Program-made: the position numbers and the translations under genes
Shown here: positions 45,554-56,542 of the stretch, in pieces
Numbering within the stretch: the stretch's first letter is position 1
Layout of the letters: every line of letters starts with the position of its first letter
The notes under the pieces: model-generated
What the model was told of the DNA's origin: nothing
The model's database searches: none
The model's input: the letters and a program-made list of their open reading frames with translations, nothing else
NCBI GenBank assembly: GCA_038373885.1
Contig: JAWZYV010016048.1
Span: forward strand, 620,001 to 684,000
Direction of reading: 5' to 3'
DNA from: Cheiracanthium punctorium
Taxonomy: Eukaryota; Arthropoda; Arachnida; Araneae; Cheiracanthiidae
DNA: 64,000 nt

Positions 45554-46513
45554 CCCAGACAGCACAGCAAACTTGCATCGAACTTGCAGCAAGCTTGATT
45601 TATCAAGTCAATAAACTTGAATTAAGCTTGAAAATTTCAAGCGTGTTAGCTTAATGAAAGCTTGAATCAAGTGTTCAAGTTTACACTTGCCCATCTTGCA
45701 TTAAGCTTGACATGGCAAGCTTAATTTCAAGCTTAAAAAATTTTCCTAACAAAAAATTTCTTAAGAACACGAGGTGCCCGTCGGCGAACTCGCCCCACAT
45801 ATTTTATTTTTTCACGCATTTTCCCCTCTATGCTGAAATTTCAAGTTAATTTAATCTGTTTTCATCAAGCGTCCGCGATCGAACTCGCGACCTAAGGGTT
45901 GGGAATCCAGCGTCTTAACCATTCCACCAATCTGCCTTGTGCTAGCATGACTAAAGTTTGAAGTGACTGTTATGGTTGTCACGCCGTTTTCTGGCGAGAT
46001 CGATCAGTGCCCGATGCCGATCTGTTCTTTTATTTTTCCATGGGATGAATAAAAATTAAAATAATGTTATGTGTGATTTATAGACTCTACTAATAGGTAA
46101 ATAAGCATAATATAAACTTAAAAGCACCACACGTTTTAAAACTTTCAATATCGCGACACTCATGTTGGGCAATACTGGCTAAAATTGAGACAAACGACTG
46201 ATTTTGAAATCAATTTCGTAGTATAATTGTATTTTATTTTGAAGAATTTCCATATTTGGAAATATAGAATCTTTTTTTTTTAATTCTATGTTCAAGTACA
46301 TTTATGAGTGATGATAAATTATTTGTTATGTGGATGTGGCTTTCCAAATCAAGCAGTCATCAAGTTGTATTCAAGCTTGACAGTTCAAATGCCTTCTCCG
46401 AGCTTGCTGCAAGCTTAAAATGAATTGAACAGTCAAGCTTGTATTAATACGTCAAATTCAAAGAAATGAAATATAGGTGTCGGATTACTAAGCTTATGTG
46501 CTGTGTGTCTGGG
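45554..46513. mobile_element. MITE of 960 bp with TA target and AAGCTT-rich subterminal arrays
   Basis: It begins CCCAGACAGCACAGCAAACT and ends TGTGCTGTGTGTCTGGG, flanked by TA (45552-45553 and 46514-46515). Removing it joins CTTCAGTAGTTCATA to GGTAATCTATAAATATTTTC, which matches the uninterrupted Helitron unit near 44380, so the insertion is proven internally. Six AAGCTT hexamers lie at 45590-45740 and four at 46370-46495, mostly in the context CAAGCTTGA. No transposase frame. The TA target is compatible with Tc1/mariner, but the ends do not look like it; family unassigned. Confidence 0.75.
45868..45945 (-). tRNA. tRNA-like pseudogene or SINE head inside the MITE
   Basis: On the minus strand an A-box-like TGGTGGAATGG and a B-box-like GAGTTCGATCGCG are spaced as in a tRNA. 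A D-loop-like GGTTAAGACG and a loop TTCCCAA (anticodon CCC, Gly-like) lie between them. The anticodon and acceptor stems pair poorly, so a functional tRNA is unlikely. It sits within a mobile element and may provide an internal RNA polymerase III promoter. Confidence 0.45.
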
Positions 46514-47606
46514 TAGGTAATCTATAAATATTTTCATATTTCGAACACTTTTTGGAAAATCTCACAATCTAATATAAAATTTTAATTAATTCGTCACCTA
46601 TAGTTTTAGTTGAGTGACCACCTATCATGTCATTCAATCTCATTTCATTCGCTTCAGTAATTTTTACGTGATACGCGAACATAAATGCAAGCAGTTATAA
46701 ACGATTTTCGCACAATCTCAAAATCTAATCAAGAATTTTAAACATTTGACGCCTATATTTTGAGTTGCATGACCACATATTATATCACCAAATTTCATTT
46801 CATTCGCTTTAGTCGTTATTACGTGACTCGCGAACAAAAATTTACGCAGTTTGAAATAATTTTCGCAAAATTTCAAAATCTAATCAAAAATTTTTAAAAA
46901 ATGACTCCTTATATGTAAGTTGAGTGACCACCTACCATACCACTCAATTTCATTTCATTCGATTCAGTCACTTTTACGTGATAAGCGAACATAAATGTAA
47001 GCAGTTTTAAGCGATTTTCGGAAAATCTCAAAATCTAATCAAGGTTTTAAAAAAATTCGGCGCCTATATTTTAGTTTGAGTGACCACCTTTCATGTCACC
47101 AAATTTCATTTCATTCGCTTTAGTCGTTAATACGTGACGCGCGAACAAAAATTTACGCAGTTTGAAACGAGTTCCGCAAAATCTCAAAATCTAATCAAGA
47201 TGTTTAAAAAATTCCATGCCTATATTTTAAGTTGAGTGGCCATCTATCATGTTACCAAATTTCATTTCATCCGCTTCAGTCATTTTTACGTGATGCTCGG
47301 ACAAATAAAGCTTCACGGACAGAATAACAAACTTTTTTTGAGGGTCGTACTGGATTCCCAAGTGCTTGAAACGGATAGAAATCCCAAAGTTTTTGAATTC
47401 CAAATGATGTACAGACAAAAGTCTAATTTTATTTATATAGATGTCACTAAAAACTTACTGTCTTTGATGGAAGTTTTCTGCAGAATTAATTTGATGGATT
47501 TAGTAGTGAAACCATCAAACTCGCATTGCGCCAACCTAGAAAACGAGCTAACCCTAACGAACTTTGATACATAGTGAGACGACGACCCGATATGGCTCGA
47601 AGGAAT

Positions 47607-47781
47607 TAGGGATGGACGCGAGACGAAAAATTGGCGTCTCGCGTCTCGCAAAACAGCCGAAAAGCTTGTCTCGTCTCGCAAAAATCCCTATATCATAATG
47701 TTAAAAATGTTTGTCTCGTCTCGCAAAAAAACTGTAAATCTCTGTCCCGTCTCGCAAAAAGTCGTCTCGCGTCCATCCCTA
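47607..47781. mobile_element. hAT-type MITE with GTCTCG repeats (175 bp)
   Basis: The 19-bp terminal inverted repeats are perfect, TAGGGATGGACGCGAGACG, flanked by a perfect 8-bp duplication GAAGGAAT (47599-47606 and 47782-47789). The interior is made of repeated GTCTCGTCTCGCAAAAA units. The perfect ends and duplication indicate a recent insertion. Confidence 0.9.
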
Positions 47782-47789
47782 GAAGGAAT

Positions 47790-50700
47790 TTTTAATTATT
47801 AACTAAAAGCACTAGATAGAAAACTTTCAGTCGACAAGATTAAAAAGGTTCTGTGAGAAGACATAAATAAAGTCGCGGTTATGCAGTCGAATCACAATAT
47901 TGACCAAAACCTATGTTGACATAAACATTTTTTTTGTCCAATCACAGGTAAACGCGAGAAACCTCCTGGTTGAAAGAGATTAACAGTTTATCACCAAATA
48001 GTTTATCATTATTAGATGTACTGAGGATTTCTTTAAAGTTAGATGTTTAAAGCTCATTCCTTGAAATATTATAAGGTGTGACGTAGTTTTTTTTTAATAA
48101 CTTGTTAAATACTCCATTTGATGTGACACTGAGTATACACTGAGTAGCTCTTTCGCGTACTGCAGGGGTGGACATGCTCATGAAATTTTTTTTTTCGTTT
48201 TGCTCATTTCTTAAACCACATTTCTGCTTATTTCTTTGCTAAACCACAGCAATTTATTATTAGCAGCAACACTTTTGCAACATAATACTACCAGAAATAA
48301 TGATTATCATAATTTAAACCACGGGTAAAGAAGGCGACCATTAACCTTGTAGAAATTCTGATTAAAACTGTAAATAATAATAAAATATATTCCGACAGAT
48401 ATAAAAATGGTTGAAGGTGCCCGAATCGAATGTTAGCACCTATATAATATAGTAAAGATATTACAGATGAAGTAATGAAGTATTTTTACGAACAGATTGA
48501 ATTTCTTCTAGTTAAATATTCAACCGCCGAATTCTAGTTGCTGTTATTTAAGGTTATAATTGAAAGAAACAAACCTCATTTACGGACTTGGTAAACAAAT
48601 TTAAAAAAATTAACTGTTCCAGGGACTTGGAAAAAAATTCAGAATGAACCTTCATAAGCTGCAGTACCCACTGAAATAAACTAAAACTCTGCTCCTTTAT
48701 GAAACCCCAGAAAAAAATTGAAGCATGGAATCCCACAACAAAATTTTCGAAGAGTGACATTTTCTGCATAATTTTCGATTTCTAAGAAATATTTTTAAAC
48801 ATTTTGTTGCAGATAAAAGTTTATCGTTTACTATAGTATATAGTACAGCTTGTTAAGAGCTGTGATTCACTACAGATATTTTAATATTATGCCTCCAGAA
48901 AACTTAGCATAAATTTTAAAAAATCTAATAAGGCAAATAAATATTTTTTTTTTAAATCGATGAATTTTTTAAACATGAAATGGATAACTAAATAGATGTA
49001 ATAACGCCAGACGCGTTAAAATGATTCCAGAAACACGTGTAATTTTTGCACAGTTTTAAAATTTATACAAATTTTGAAAAAAATTTACATTTACCGTTTT
49101 ATTCATTATTGATCACAAGAAATCAAAGCCCGTTGTGGAGGCAAATACAACGGGCACTAGAAAAAAAATTTGACGAAAATATGTCTACACTCAATATATT
49201 TAATCTTCGTCCACCTAATTCTCTATAACATGACTAAATAGTTCAATCATTTAAAAGATGTTAAATGTTCGACATTTTCAGAATGCCGTAAAATATAAAA
49301 TGCGAAAAAAATGAGTAGAATAAAAGTATCGTACTTCCATGAAAATATTAGTGAAGATTTTTCTGCACAAAGTAATACACATTTTATTGCCTCTTAAACC
49401 TGCCTGCTATCTCCACAAACCTCATACGCTGAAATGTACTTACTGCAAAAGAAATGTATGCAAATGAAAACTTCCGTAATATAGTATTATCATATAAAGT
49501 TATTAAAATGAGAAAACATATTCCTTACAAACTAAAAAATGTGTGTTCAGCTAGAGTTACTCAAACGAATCGCATAGAATCAAAAAAGAAACTACTAAGA
49601 AAGTTTTTCTGAAAATGGCTTGGGCGACGAAAAGTAAAGTAATATTTAATATGTGTTTGAACATTTATTCAGGAAAGTGGCTAAGAAATTCATATGTTTT
49701 ATGTCGGGGTCTCACAAACCTAAAAACGTGCTTGTGGCTTTTTTTAAGAAGAAGAATAAAATAGAAACATAATTTGAAAGTAAGGTATTTGCATCAATTT
49801 TTAGAATATATTTAAAAATGAGAAACCCAAGAGTTTAGAATTAAATTAATGAGGAGTGAATTCATTTTGTATTCGATTTATCTCAATACGCCAAGTATTT
49901 CATAAAACTACAGTTGCTTTCTGTGACAATACTGCGAAGTTCGTCTAAAAAAAAAAGGAATAGGTTGTCACATTACTGGATTTCTCTTAAAACGTATGTA
50001 TTGTTGAAAATGATTACTTTATATTAATGCTTTTTTATGTCGGAAGTCTTCTAAACTTGTGTAGTTATTATTGATTAAAAGTTATTTATATTTATTTTAT
50101 AACAATGAACTGATTTAGTTAAATCCTCCATTTTCATTCCACATGTAAATTAAATTTGATAATTCTATAATGCATTAAAAGTGTGTGTTTTAGTTAGTTT
50201 TCCTTAATTTCAGGACTTCCACTCTCCATCAATGCCCTTTTCAGCAGTCTTGATGCTCAAGAAGCCTAATTCTATCCGTATATCTGCCGGCCTACCGTAA
50301 AAATAAAGAATTTTTACTTCTGACGATTGCATGTCTTCTTCTCGAGTAGAAAATATGAAAAAAGGCTGATTTCAGCTTTTATACTCCGTAACCACTTCCT
50401 ATATCCGTAATATATGGCGTGACTATAAATAAACGTTTGAAACCATATTTCATTCCCTTAAACACTTATTCGACAGTCATATGGTGCTCAAATTAAAACT
50501 ATCGATGCTAGAAGTAGTTTTTTCATCGAAATTATTGAAGCATTTGATAATGATCGAAGTTCAATTGGGTATCGATAGTACATACTGAAAGGAAACAATT
50601 TATATTATCGATAGTGTAGACCACATTTTAGTATTATCGGTTACGGTATCGATTTAGAAACGCCAGAATAATGTATTTTGCATATTGTGATCATTAGCCA

Positions 50701-52729
50701 ATCAATATATAAGAAACCTTTCAAAAATATGATTGTATTTTATCATCATTGCAATGGCAATTCATCAAGTGACACAGACGAATCAGAAGTAAAGCATTGA
50801 TTCATCTAAAAGGATCCGAAGGTTTATTTTCTGTTCTATATTTCAAATATTAATAATTTTCTGGTTTCTGATATTCGACATCAGTACAAAACACTATTCG
50901 TTACATTACTGACTCAAAAACTAGAATAATTAATTTAATCCAATTGCGATGATCACAATGAAAATCTGCTTCACCTACTCCAAAAGTCAGAAGTTACCGC
51001 TGGCTTATTGTAATGATTATCTCATGAATTATATTGAAAACCTGGTATTAAAAATGTGTTATTTCTATGAAAAGGTAAATTGAAAAATTAATCTTTAATG
51101 CATTATTCTTTTGAAATAATTTCTTAATTTAAATAATTTAAGTAATTCAGAGAATTGATTTTGCGATCAAAATTAGCTTTGAGCATGAGCAATGATACTG
51201 AAAACTTTTTAAAAAATCCAAGGTGAAATAAATCACTTTTGACTATTGGCAAACGACTTAATATTGCACTTTCAAAATGAAATCACTAACTTTAATACAA
51301 GCTACGATAAGACCGGTCTAATAGTAATAAAAATTCTCCGAAACTTTATCGTGAAACTGTTAGGGAAAATCTTATGTCTCATCTATTTTTGCGAATATCC
51401 AGTTACGTATGTAAAATATTTTCATTTTAAAATTCTCATGTAAGTGGCTATGAAAAATGGTTTCAAATTTTATTTGTAAGTGAATATTCTGAAAGCAGGC
51501 AATAAAAATATATCTTTTTTTATGACCCAAATATTATTTTTCAGACACGCATATAATAATAATGTATCCTACTCCCCGTTCGATCACTGTGTACAGAAAT
51601 ATATAAATAATAAAGTAGCATTAAATTTTTGCAGCATATACTTGCATTATATTACTCGACACTATTTTTAGAATCCTGCGCTATAAGGCAAAGCTGTCAA
51701 ATACAGTATCTTAAATCGAAGTAAGCGACAGAGATTACTTCTTTGCTAAATCACGGTGTAGCTATTTTATGGTGTTATTATTTCGCTTTTTCTCTGGGAC
51801 TTTTAGTATTTTATTTTTATTTCCTAAATTAGGATTTAAACTGTATCTCAGCTTAAATATTTTTTGTAATAGTTTCATAACGAAAAGTCTCAAATGGCTT
51901 TATAAAAACAATTTCAGTATAAAATTTTCGGATTCAATAAAAATATCACGAAAGCTTTTATCAACGGCATAAAGATACAATTTTTGTTTCCCATTAAAGT
52001 GTATATAACGTAATATCGCGTATTATTCTCAAACAAAAAATTGAGCGGATTCCTAAAAAAATGTTGGAAAATCAGAAAACTTGGCAAAATAAAAATTTAG
52101 CGATTCATTTAAACTATCAAGTTAATTTATCATTCTGTTTGGCTTTGCTTAGATAAAATTAGGATCGCATGATAATTATACTATAAGTCGTTTAACCTTA
52201 TTTGCTATTGTTTTCTGTTATATTTACTATTGTTTCCTGTTATATTTTTCAAAGAATATATTGAGACGTTCCATCCAATTTAATTTACCTATATTATAAT
52301 TGTTAACAATTTCTAAAACGCAATTACGCCAACACCATGCGTTCTGTGACTATAAAATGAAAAGCACAGTTTAAATTAGTTTATTTACTCTGATAAAGAT
52401 CCATTTAGTCTTACATAAAAAAAAACTCCATTCACTTAAAGTTTTTACTTTAGTGCTTTTTGTGACATTACTATGTTACATTATTATGAAAATATAATAG
52501 AAAAAATAAAAATTATTAGTTAAGGAGAAAGAAAAATCTACTGGCGCAAATGACAAAAAATATTTAGTCACATTTTATAAAGGCATAAATATCTGGAGTT
52601 CTCACTAAAAATATGGCGTTAACTGAGTACATTACTTTTATGCTTAACTTCAGTTAATTAATTCAAAATAGAATTTGAAATTCCAATTGTTTTAGTACAC
52701 ATTTATGTGCATGTACTATCTTTTGTCCT
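47790..52729. other. AT-rich region; only a repeat copy and weak exon-like sites
   Basis: It contains the dispersed repeat at 49124-49217. Near 48167 CAGGGGTGGACATGCTCATG looks like one hAT-type end, without a partner. At 50199-50214 a pyrimidine tract and AG precede an open stretch of about 28 codons ending near AATAAA (about 50305), which is too little to call an exon. Otherwise nothing. Confidence 0.45.
49124..49217 (+). repeat. Dispersed repeat, copy 2 (partner at 7935-8030)
   Basis: See the partner entry. Here the frame is open and reads SPLWRQIQRALEKKFDENMS then TLNIFNLRPP, continuing upstream for about 25 AT-rich codons. The sequence GCCCGTT...AACGGGCACTAG resembles a Helitron 3' hairpin and end. 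Protein family not recognised. Confidence 0.5.
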
Positions 52730-52730
52730 A

Positions 52731-54022
52731 TACAGGGTGAATTTCACTTAATCTGTAAAACGAAAAGGGGTGAAAGAATAAATGCGGAGCATAAACCACC
52801 ATGGAAACCCTGTACCATCTCTAACCGTTTCCGAGTTATAGTGGATAGAAGGAAATTCTGTTTTTTGTTTTACAGTCTGAAAAAAACCTAAATTTGTGAA
52901 GTTTCGAAAGACCTACATGCAAAATAAGCACATATTTAGAAAGAGCAGAAAAAATCCTACAGGGTGGCACCATTTACATCACGATATCTCTGTTTTCTGA
53001 GGAGCTTCAAGCGCTGAAACATTGGTGTAGCTAAAAATCAAATTGTAGCCAAAAACTGTAACCTTGCGATTCCGCAAACACCCTTCTAGCTACAAGCAGT
53101 CAACTGTCCCAAAAACTGTTCCATTTCACAAATTTTAGAATAAGCCCACAATAAAGCACATTGGTGTTCTAGATCCAGAGAAAAGTAAATTTTTTGTTTG
53201 CAATACATTTCCGAAATCCGCCAAACGAATACTAGATGCTGGGTAAATTAAACATATACAAATATGTTACTATCTACATAATACATAGTACGTGTTTTCA
53301 TAATATTAGTACATGTGAGATACGCATCGGTAATTTCTTTACATATTCCTTTGTGAAAGACATGGCAGACGTCATACTTCTTTTGTTTCCATAGTTGTAT
53401 TTCTAAACTTAATAAAATGCTACTTTTCTTGTTTGGCTTTACAGCTTTTGTCTTTGCATCTGACAAAACATCAGGTTCAAGCCGGACACGATATTAAAAG
53501 CAGGAAAGACCCTGGCACCTCGTGAGTCTCCTTATTCGACGAATGCCAATTTCGGTGATGTATTGCAAACAAAAAATTACATTTCTCCTGATCGAGAACC
53601 CCAATATTCTTTATTGTAGGCTCATTCTAAACCTTGCGGAATGGACCAGTTTTGCGGACATTTGATTGCTTGTAGCTTGAAGGGTGTTTGCGGAATCGCT
53701 GGTTTTGGCTACAATTCGACTTTTAACTTCACCAATGTTTCAGTGCTCATAGCTTCTCATAAATTAAAGATATCGTGATGTAAATTGTGCTACCCTATAT
53801 GATTTTTTCTGCTCTTTTTAAATATGTGCTTATTTTGCACGTAGGTCTCTCAGAAACCTCACAAATTTGGGTTTTTTTAAGACGGTATAACAAAAAACAC
53901 AATCTCCACCATAATTCGGAAATGTTTAGAGAAAGGACATCGTTTATATGGTGTTTTATTCTCCACATAGGCTGTTCTTTCACCCCTTTTCATTTGGAAG
54001 ATTATGTCGAATTCCCCCTGTA
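52731..54022. mobile_element. DNA element with about 500-bp terminal inverted repeats (1.29 kb)
   Basis: It begins TACAGGGTGAATTTC and ends GAATTCCCCCTGTA, flanked by TA on each side (52729-52730 and 54023-54024). Nearly 500 bp of each end (about 52731-53235 and 53515-54022) is an imperfect reverse complement of the other, about 80-85 percent by eye, around a centre of some 280 bp. The TACAGGG start and TA target suggest the mariner superfamily or a fold-back derivative of it. The centre has a 72-codon minus-strand frame (53466-53248) that I do not recognise. Confidence 0.7.
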
Positions 54023-54024
54023 TA

Positions 54025-54367
54025 TTGTTTAAGAGGCACTTTCTATTTCTATATACTATTCACATTTATAAAAATATGAGTAAAGTATGCTGTCAGTCAT
54101 CGATTCTTTCTATTTTAAATATAAGTGCTATGAATAATTTTTTCCGTCATGCAATCTGTGCTTTATGAAAAAATAAAAAATGTATAAAAATATAAAAAGA
54201 ACTACCGAAATATAGATTTGGTACAAAATCAGTTAAAAAAAATAGATTTTTTTTTTCCAAAACATAACTATCATGAAAACTACATCAATGTATTGAACAC
54301 TTAGTAAGATCGAAGTAGATTTTTTTCAGGGTATGTAATTATGCACTGTTAAGTTTTCTTTGGTGCC
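54025..54367. other. AT-rich spacer, no gene seen
   Basis: Nothing recognised. Confidence 0.6.
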
Positions 54368-54590
54368 ACCCAGTTTGGTGCAGAGGCTTAAGAACCATTC
54401 TACCACTTCTAGGATCCGGGTTCGAATACCGGTTTGGGCATGGATGGTAACTTGTCTGTCCCTTCACAAGGGGTAACGCTGCCGCCCACTTGGTGATCCC
54501 ATAGTAAAATGGTCACAATTCCTTCGGGCAGTAATAGTGGACAATGCCTAATCGGCAAGTGCCCGCCTTTTGAAAAAAAAAGGTTTTCAT
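54368..54590 (+). mobile_element. tRNA-derived SINE
   Basis: An A-box-like TGGTGCAGAGG (54376-54386) and a B box GGGTTCGAATACC (54418-54430), 42 bases apart, form a tRNA-like head. A GC-richer body of about 130 bp follows, then an A-rich tail near 54573-54583 (GAAAAAAAAAGG). Composition contrasts sharply with the AT-rich flanks. No clear target duplication was found, and the parent tRNA was not identified. Confidence 0.6.
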
Positions 54591-54649
54591 TGGTAGAAGG
54601 GGTTACACTCCTGTTACCTGCATTAATAAGAAAGCCCAACAACAGCTAT

Positions 54650-56542
54650 ATCATCTGAGTGTCTGACGAAGGAATCGTTACAAGACGCAGAGTTAACCAC
54701 CGAACAGAGAAGAGCTGCGGAGAAAGTAATAGTGGAATTTGAAGACCTCTTCTCTCTTACTTCGATTGATTTCGGTCGTACGAGATTAACACAACACAGA
54801 ATAAATACAGGCAGCCATTCTCCGATCAAGCTACAACCTACGGGGCTGCAGTTTGCTAAGCAAGAAGAGGTGAGCAGACTTTTAGAGGAGATGCAGCGTG
54901 AAAACGTCATCGAGCCATCGACTAGTCCCTGGGCCTTGCCGATAGTTTTGGTCCGGAAGGAGGATGGTTATATAGTTGGAGCTCGGTTCTGCGATAACTA
55001 TAGACGTCTGAATGACATGATCAAAAAGTACAACCACCCTCTTCCCAGGATAGACGACACTTTGGACACTTTATAGGGAAATAAATGGTTTTCCACTCTG
55101 AATCTGAAGAGCGGCTACTGGCAAGTAGAAATTCATCCCGATGACCGTTAAAAAGACTGCGTTCAGTACGGGACAAGAATTGTGGGCAGTTCAAAGTTAT
55201 GATTTTTGGAGTCTGCAACGCATCGGCTACATTCGAGCGTCTTCGAGCGACAGTTTGAGAGGACTTCCCTACGAAGCATGGCTTGTTTATTTGGACGATA
55301 TCATCTTCGTCGGAAAGACTTTCGAAGAGCATCTACAGAACATCCGAAAGGTGCTGCAGAAATTAAAGGTGGCAAACTTGAAACTGAGCCCATCTAAGTG
55401 CAACCTGTTTCGTCGGGAAGTAAGATATCTCGGGTACATAATATCCGTCCACGGAGTCTGAGCCGATCCCGAAAAGACGTCAGCAGTCAAAAGCTGGAGC
55501 CTTCCTGAAAAAGTCCATGGTTTACGATGTTTTCTCGGACTATGTACTTACTATCGAAAATTCGTGAAAGTGTTTCCGCAGATAGCAAGGCCACTTCACA
55601 CATTGACCGAGACTGTACAAAAATTCCTATGGACTGAAGAATGTAAGGATGCGTTCAACCAACTGAAGTCGGCTATAACATCTGCGCCGATCCTGTCGTA
55701 TCCACATCCCGATAAGCCATTTATCATGGACACAGGCCAAGTAAGTAGAGTGTCGGAACCGTTTTCTCCTAGGAGATAGTTGGCCAAGAACATGTCAGTG
55801 CTTACTGAAGCAAATGCCTTTCGAAGGCAGAACGTAACCATTGTGTTTCGAGAAAGGAACTTCTTGCTATCATTAAATCCGCGGAGCATTTCCATTATTA
55901 CTTGCACGGCAGAAAGTTTCTGCTCCGAACAGACCATAACTCTTTAACCTGGCTTCTAAATTTCGAGAATCCGGTGGGCCAGATAGCCAGGTGGATACAG
56001 AGATTACAAGAATATGACATAGAAATACGTCATCGGAAAGGAGCATCTCATGGAAACGCAGATGCTTTATCGAGAATGTCCTGCATAGAAAGTTGTCACT
56101 ACTGCTCCAGGCCGGAGAAAAAATACAGGGCTTTGTGGGATTCGCTTCGCCAAAGAAATGAAGTCCTGTATTGAAAATGGGAGTCGAACGACGAAAACAT
56201 ACTCCGATGGCAGTTAGTACTTCCTCATCCGAGGATTCTGAATGTTCTAGAAGAGCAGCATAGTGACTTAAGTAGTAGCCGTGTTGACATAGTGAAGACC
56301 CTGCAGAAAGTTCTGAAGTGCTTCTACTGGGCTAGGACTCGAGATGATGTCGAAAAGTGGTATCAAGCTTGTGGCGCCTATTATGCCGTTAAAGGCCCGA
56401 AGAAAAGTAGCAGTGGAAAACTACATCGTTATAATGTAGGAGCGTCTTTTGAAAGAATTGCCCTCGACATCCTGGGACCTCTTATGCGAACTTTGGAAGG
56501 CAACAAGTACATCCTAGTGTTGATTGAGAAAGTCGTACTCCG
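54650..56542 (+). pseudogene. Decayed Ty3/Gypsy pol (reverse transcriptase to integrase), plus strand
   Basis: Pieces of one polyprotein follow in order. Reverse transcriptase: VIEPSTSPWALPIVLVRKED at about 54910, then a stop near 55074, a deleted segment, VYLDDIIFVGKTFEEHL at about 55285-55335, and LGYIISVHGV, then a stop. RNase H region: connection domain at about 55500-55720, then RTDHNSLTWLLNF at about 55930. Integrase: zinc domain with the Cys pair partly lost at about 56250-56410, and the start of the core, ERIALDILGPLMRTLEGNKY, at about 56450. Several stops and frameshifts. It ends abruptly at about 56542, where the opposite-strand element begins. No LTR recognised. Confidence 0.8.

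Larger units (their letters stand above)
43850..47300. repeat. Diverged tandem repeat forming the body of Helitron 2
   Basis: Roughly 18-20 units of about 140-160 bp share, on the plus strand, TTTCGCAAAATCTCAAAATC, then GACGCCTATA-TTTAAGTTGAG, then TGACCACCTATCATGTCACC followed by AAATTTCATTTCATTCGCTTC. The ACCAAATTTCATTTC-TTCG portion parallels the TACCAATTTTCAT-GCGATCGG portion of Helitron 1, suggesting common ancestry of the units. A larger-scale repeat is also visible: about 43850-44400 and 45000-45540 resemble each other. Confidence 0.7.
43627..47441 (-). mobile_element. Non-autonomous Helitron 2, older (about 3.8 kb with a nested MITE)
   Basis: On the minus strand the 5' end is TCTATATAAATAAAATTAG at 47441. 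The 3' end is near 43627, where the terminal CTAG has become CTTAG. A 7-bp perfect hairpin ACCCGTC/GACGGGT lies about 11 bases upstream. The flanks are again A and T. The body is a diverged tandem repeat like that of Helitron 1. No RepHel frame was seen. It is interrupted by the MITE at 45554-46513. Confidence 0.6.

Noticed and set aside
47236..47574. 112-codon plus-strand frame
   Set aside because: It starts in the Helitron 2 repeat and crosses the element's end at 47441, so it cannot be one gene.
48167..48190. hAT-like end CAGGGGTGGACA (also at 61806)
   Set aside because: No partner end or 8-bp duplication found for either; kept only as a note in the region entries.
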